From contig CACRXP010000228.1 in NCBI GenBank assembly GCA_902702965.1, positions 404,910 through 468,909 of the forward strand: a stretch of DNA of 64,000 bases, written 5' to 3'. The translations under genes were made by a program, and so were the position numbers. Positions 60,052 through 64,000 of this stretch are shown piece after piece; position 1 is the first letter of the stretch; every line of letters begins with the position of its first letter. The notes under the pieces were generated by a model. The model saw nothing but the letters and a program-made list of their open reading frames with translations. It was not told where the DNA came from and made no database searches. The DNA is from Spirometra erinaceieuropaei. Its lineage: Eukaryota; Platyhelminthes; Cestoda; Diphyllobothriidea; Diphyllobothriidae.

Positions 60052-60960
60052 GGCCGAAGAACAAGGCAAGGGACACAAGAAAATTACCGACAGCGGGATT
60101 TTTACCCATCAATGCCATAGCACTTTATCTTCCTATCCGATTAAACATTTTGAAGAAAAATTTCTTACCTCTTTAAAATGCTGATGACCCTCACAATTTC
60201 ATTCACAACTTATTTTCCTCATAGTTTAAATACACTGTTTGGGTGCCAATAATTAAAGAAAAATACCATGCAACATGTAAACCCCACTAATGGCTTCGAG
60301 ATAAGTCGCTCTGAAAATCATCAGTTTGTGAATCTTCACGCATTAATGTCCAGTTGTGAAAGATGTTGGACGGAACTGAAGGAAACGTTTAGATCACTGC
60401 TCGCCCCTATTTGCGTCAAAATGCAAATCGGAGCTAGGTGCAAATTATTTAGAAGTACAACCGCCCCAGATAGCTTCCGGTGTTAAATTCATCTCTAAGT
60501 AGGCTTCAACATCCTATTCGGGAAAACTCATTGAGGCATGTTTTTGCGAGAATTACCCCTGGGTAGCATCATTTGTTAACCTACGCAAATGCGCCTGGGT
60601 TCTTTTTAAGGGTTGCTCAAATGGTGTCCAGTTTTTTCGCCCGCTGGAGTGCGAATATTGACTACCTTCCGAAATGAGGGGCACTAAATATCGCCTCTGC
60701 TTTCAAGAGGGACATTAAATACAGCCCAATGATGCTTCAAGTATCAAAACATGCTTAGCTACAAAAGGTTCTCTGCCAGATGTTGTTATTTAGCCCAACA
60801 TGAGGTAAACAAACCCCAGGCCCCTGTAATACGGGACCGGTGGTAATAGGGGTTTTTACAGGCCGGACCGGGGAACGCATAAGGGACAAGGTCAAGTACT
60901 TGTATACAAAAGAAAAGCTATTGCGAATGTGCGGTTGTACATTGAGTGGTTGAGAAATAT
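60052..60960. other. 3' flank of copy C, no gene seen
   Basis: The 60002-60184 frame visible here is only the continuation of another phase over the last exon of copy C. No clear AATAAA within 150 bp of its stop; ATTAAA occurs at about 60139. Confidence 0.35.
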
Positions 60961-60961
60961 T

Positions 60962-61215
60962 TACCCTAACTCCCAACCCCCACCCCTGACCCTATCCCTA
61001 ATCCCTAACCATGTCCCCTACTCCTAAGCCCTAACCCCCTAACATTAACCCCTAACCCTAACGCCTAACCTAACCATCAGCCCTGAGCACCAGCCCCACA
61101 AACCTAACCCCTGACCGTAACGCCTAACTCTAACCCTTTACCCTAACAATCAGCTCCCTAACCCTAACGCCGACCTTAACCCTAGCCTTTAACCGCAGCC
61201 CCAAAACCTAACCCT
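60962..61215 (+). repeat. Degenerate telomere-like CCTAAC block, longest
   Basis: About 250 bp of CCCTAACC, CCTAACGCC and CTGACCC units with frequent changes. Smaller blocks lie at 53690-53790, 62250-62360 and, in the opposite orientation, about 41405-41500 (TTAGGGTTTC). Confidence 0.65.
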
Positions 61216-61504
61216 TTAGCATCCAACCGAAAGTTGGATGGAGATGACAGGCCAAAAGTCAAGAAGGATAACTAGCATTGGGCCGACAAATGTAGACACG
61301 CAACAAACAAGGCCGCCAACAGAACACACACCGCAACGCACAGCAACACCATGCCAGCGTAATCATACCAACTCGAAATAGTTGATTAGGTGAACAATAC
61401 TGTGTCCATCAGGTGCGACTACATAACTACATCATACCGGGTTTTCGGAGAGGGTAGCATTGTCGGAATCAAGGATGTTAGGTAAAGTGTAACCAAACAC
61501 ACCC

Positions 61505-61630
61505 TCAGTTCGTCCTGTCTAACGTCAGAAGTCTATGAGCTGTAAATGACGATATATTCTATACACAGGACAGGGTGGCGTGAGTTGGCTGTTTGCTCGT
61601 GTCAGAACAAGGCGTCCGTTCGGCAGCGGG
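61505..61630 (-). repeat. Dispersed GC-rich repeat, copy 2
   Basis: Inverted match to 28905-29030; homology may extend through the GC-rich DNA to about 61720. Confidence 0.45.
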
Positions 61631-61719
61631 TAGGTAGCGGAGCATCGCTCACGCGAGTAAGGCCTGTCTACGCCAGTACAAGCAAGTGATTGGATGAGTG
61701 AGGGACATGTGATGCGTCA

Positions 61720-63259
61720 GTGGAAGTGCTGAGTCAGGGTCTGTGTGATCACGAGGGCCCGCTGGAGACAAGCCGCGTCGTTCGACACCTTTAAGATATG
61801 GTTCGTTTTTGAGGGCGCGGAGACCCACCTCAACTGGACAAGAGGTGTCTCAGGTCAGGCCTGAGGGATGGCCGTGGGTGAGCGATGTGCCTGCAGGTTT
61901 GCACGGTTGTCGCGGGCGTCGACCGACAAACAAGCGCCGGGAAAGTGATCACTGGAGAGGCTACGACGATAAATCTAAAAGCTCACTCAAAGTGTATGGG
62001 TGGAACATGTCCGGTCAAAAACTGGCGATTCGTGCAGACAAGAACTCCGTCTGAGCCTGGAATGGACATCAAATTCTAGTTCCCAAAAGGGAAAACCCGA
62101 CTGTATGTGACACGACAAGTTTACGCGAATTTTCCGTCCTTTTTGGGCCTGTAGAAATAGCTGAGCGCGGTCAGTAGTTTGCAGAGATGCGAGAAAATAG
62201 GACAAGACGCGGAAATGGGGCCACTCGGAGCACAGGTGGCAATGCTCTAATCCCGTATCTTAGCCGTAATCCTAACGGTAACCCAAGCCTTGGCCCTATA
62301 CTCAACGCAAAACTTTAACCTAAACCAACTACAACCCCAACCTCCATTTTAACCCTTACCGCCGTGTCGCACACGCATTCCTGATGACAAACAGTAATTC
62401 GCAAAATGATGAGGTGGAAACTATTGAAAACTATCTGCTACCTGTCGAGATGAGTTCAGTTGTATCCTACGACACAATGACTCGAACTTGTTCGTTTTAC
62501 TGTGTACTCTATGAAATGTTCCATAGTACATCTAAAAAGTCAAGTTGGCAAGCGTGCCCTTTCTTTAACTCACTATCCGGCCCATACAGCTATGTAGGCA
62601 ATGAAAATATGGCAAGATGACGTGCTCTAGGAGTGCCCCAGGGCTTATTATTAGTCATCGTTTCCATGCCGCCCACATTGCGAGGTGAGCATGTTCCGAT
62701 CACTGTAACTAAAGTAGAGATGAGATGAAGTGGAGTGTGAGCGATGCCTGTAAGTCGAGTGGGCACAGTGTATATTAACGCCGTCAGGGGATTGGGACAA
62801 CATGTTATCGCCACCAGGCGTCGCTGTTGACCACGGATCACAGAACGCTCGTACTAACGTCTCCTAATAACAAAATGCTGGACTTCATAACTGCCTTGAC
62901 AGCTGCTGCACCTGTTGTGCAGGTCTTTAGAGAAGTTTTCTGAAAGGCTCTTCGGCATCGACTAGATTACTTGTATCGACTAGATGCGTGAATATAGAAC
63001 TCGACATCGATCCACTTTCACGTCTACCTAGCCGGACAGGTATGTATTCGCCTTTCGCACTCTCCTTGTGTTTGTTTTTGGTGCAGTCACTTCACAGGTA
63101 CATGTGAATTCATAAGTACACACGAATGTGGTCTTCAATGGTAGTCTGCCCTTACCTTCCAGGCTTACGGGAGGATATCTTGTAAAAAATGCGCTTAAGT
63201 TCGAGCGGGGACAGGGCTCATAATTGCTGTCTTTAAACGTCATCTTACCTGTTCGATCG
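61720..63259. other. No gene supported
   Basis: GC-rich DNA to about 62080, then a telomere-like patch and a 78-codon plus-strand frame at 62384-62620 without splice context or known motif. Confidence 0.3.
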
Positions 63260-63830
63260 ATGAGTCCCCAGGAAAAGGCAGTCTTAGAATAAGCGCTCCT
63301 TTTCTGCGAGCGCAGTGGTAGGCTTTGCGATAAGTGTCTCTTCCTCTATCTGGCTAACCATTCTCGCGTAATATGTTCTGCAGCTGCTCGAGCGCTGTTT
63401 CAACAGTTTTGGGAGAGTAGATTTGCGTACTCAAGCCGCGAAACCCCGTTTAAAATCAAAAAAACAAAACGGAGAGAATTAATGTACTGTTCTGTCCACA
63501 TTTCCGTTTGGAATACTATACGCTGAACAGATCCACCTTATTTTCTCTGTAGAACAACATCGAGGAAAGAGATTTCACTGTTAGTCACAGGCTCTGCAGA
63601 AAACTTTACTGAGTGCTGCGTGTTAGTAAACTTCTATACTAGGACGTCGGTGTCGATGGCGTCATTTGTCAGGCAGAGGCCTCGTCAACGTGCCGACCGT
63701 AGAATTCCCAGCACCAATGTTATCCGCCAAACGCGTATTCTCTACCATGTCCACGTGAATATTTGAAAGAAACGGTTCAAGCGGTGATACCATGCCATAC
63801 ACTCTGTATGGCTGAACAGCTAGCGCTCAG
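63260..63830 (-). mobile_element. Degenerate Penelope-like reverse transcriptase fragment
   Basis: On the minus strand MVSPLEPFLSNI (near 63760-63793) matches the PLE RT motif usually written GSPLxPxLANI. Further on, NSEISFLDVVLQRK (about 63550-63595) matches the FLDV segment downstream of the catalytic DD box. Then a NILRENG-like segment near 63365 and a basic stretch follow. Stops and frame changes separate the blocks. It differs from the 9-11 kb PLEs, suggesting a second PLE lineage. Confidence 0.5.
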
Positions 63831-64000
63831 TTAAACTGGAACTTTTTTTGCATCGAGCAGGCAGCCATTTCGGGGTTTTCTATGCCATGCCTATATAGTG
63901 GTATATATCTCGAATAGAGTCCCATAGGTACTTTATTATGTCTACTATGGGTACGCAAGAAAATACTAACGACACAACTTACCACAGCATCCCTCGGCCC

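Overview
The window looks like a nuclear chromosome segment of a parasitic flatworm, most likely a diphyllobothriid-type tapeworm. This is inferred from spliced genes with GT..AG introns and from the mix of repeats: a CR1/Jockey-like non-LTR element, Penelope-like elements (PLEs) with a GIY-YIG end, an endonuclease/C2H2-finger non-LTR relic, Ty3/Gypsy relics, tRNA-derived SINEs and foldback elements. I see no bacterial operon, rRNA gene or CRISPR array. Nearly all short open frames are chance or lie inside repeats.

The main content is a family of three paralogous nine-exon genes. Copy A (minus, 1322-6121), copy B (plus, 16269-21025) and copy C (plus, 56286-60051) were assembled by hand from splice signals. 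Their first seven exons have identical lengths (59, 97, 97, 114, 104, 76 and 132 bp) and all nine have the same intron phases. They encode proteins of 275, 276 and 277 residues with a signal peptide, eight conserved ectodomain cysteines, a possible Ig-like C..W..YxC pattern, a Thr/Ser-rich linker, and a hydrophobic C-terminus ending at or near the stop. That end fits a GPI-anchor signal better than an ordinary transmembrane segment with a cytoplasmic tail. Each gene has a CCAATGA box 80-89 bp and an AT-rich TATA-like box about 40 bp upstream of the start codon. A and B are close relatives, alike even in introns and 5' flanks, and lie head to head. C is more diverged and about 35 kb away.

A fourth spliced gene (37657-40000, plus, about 357 residues) is uncharacterised; its C-terminus is very basic and carries a CCC motif. 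Two further possible exons lie near 50 kb, and one near 40.8 kb is weaker.

Repeats by region: 6.6-7.6 and 48.7-49.7 kb hold two near-complete 1.0-kb foldback elements. PLE relics lie at 8.8-11.1 kb (two, opposite strands) and 63.2-63.8 kb. A 5'-truncated CR1-like element with an intact reverse transcriptase frame is at 26.2-28.3 kb, with a decayed relative at 12.65-13.25 kb. At 33.2-33.8 kb is a hammerhead-ribozyme-bearing tandem monomer in inverted arrangement between (AT)n tracts. Blocks of Gypsy integrase plus SINE recur at 35.0-37.0 and 44.8-47.0 kb. A finger-bearing non-LTR relic is at 42.1-44.4 kb, and tRNA-like SINEs at 50.2 and 54.3-55.9 kb. Degenerate telomere-like CCTAAC blocks lie at 19.0, 53.7, 61.1 and 62.3 kb.

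The most interesting items are the three-gene surface-protein family with its shared promoter layout, and the hammerhead monomers.
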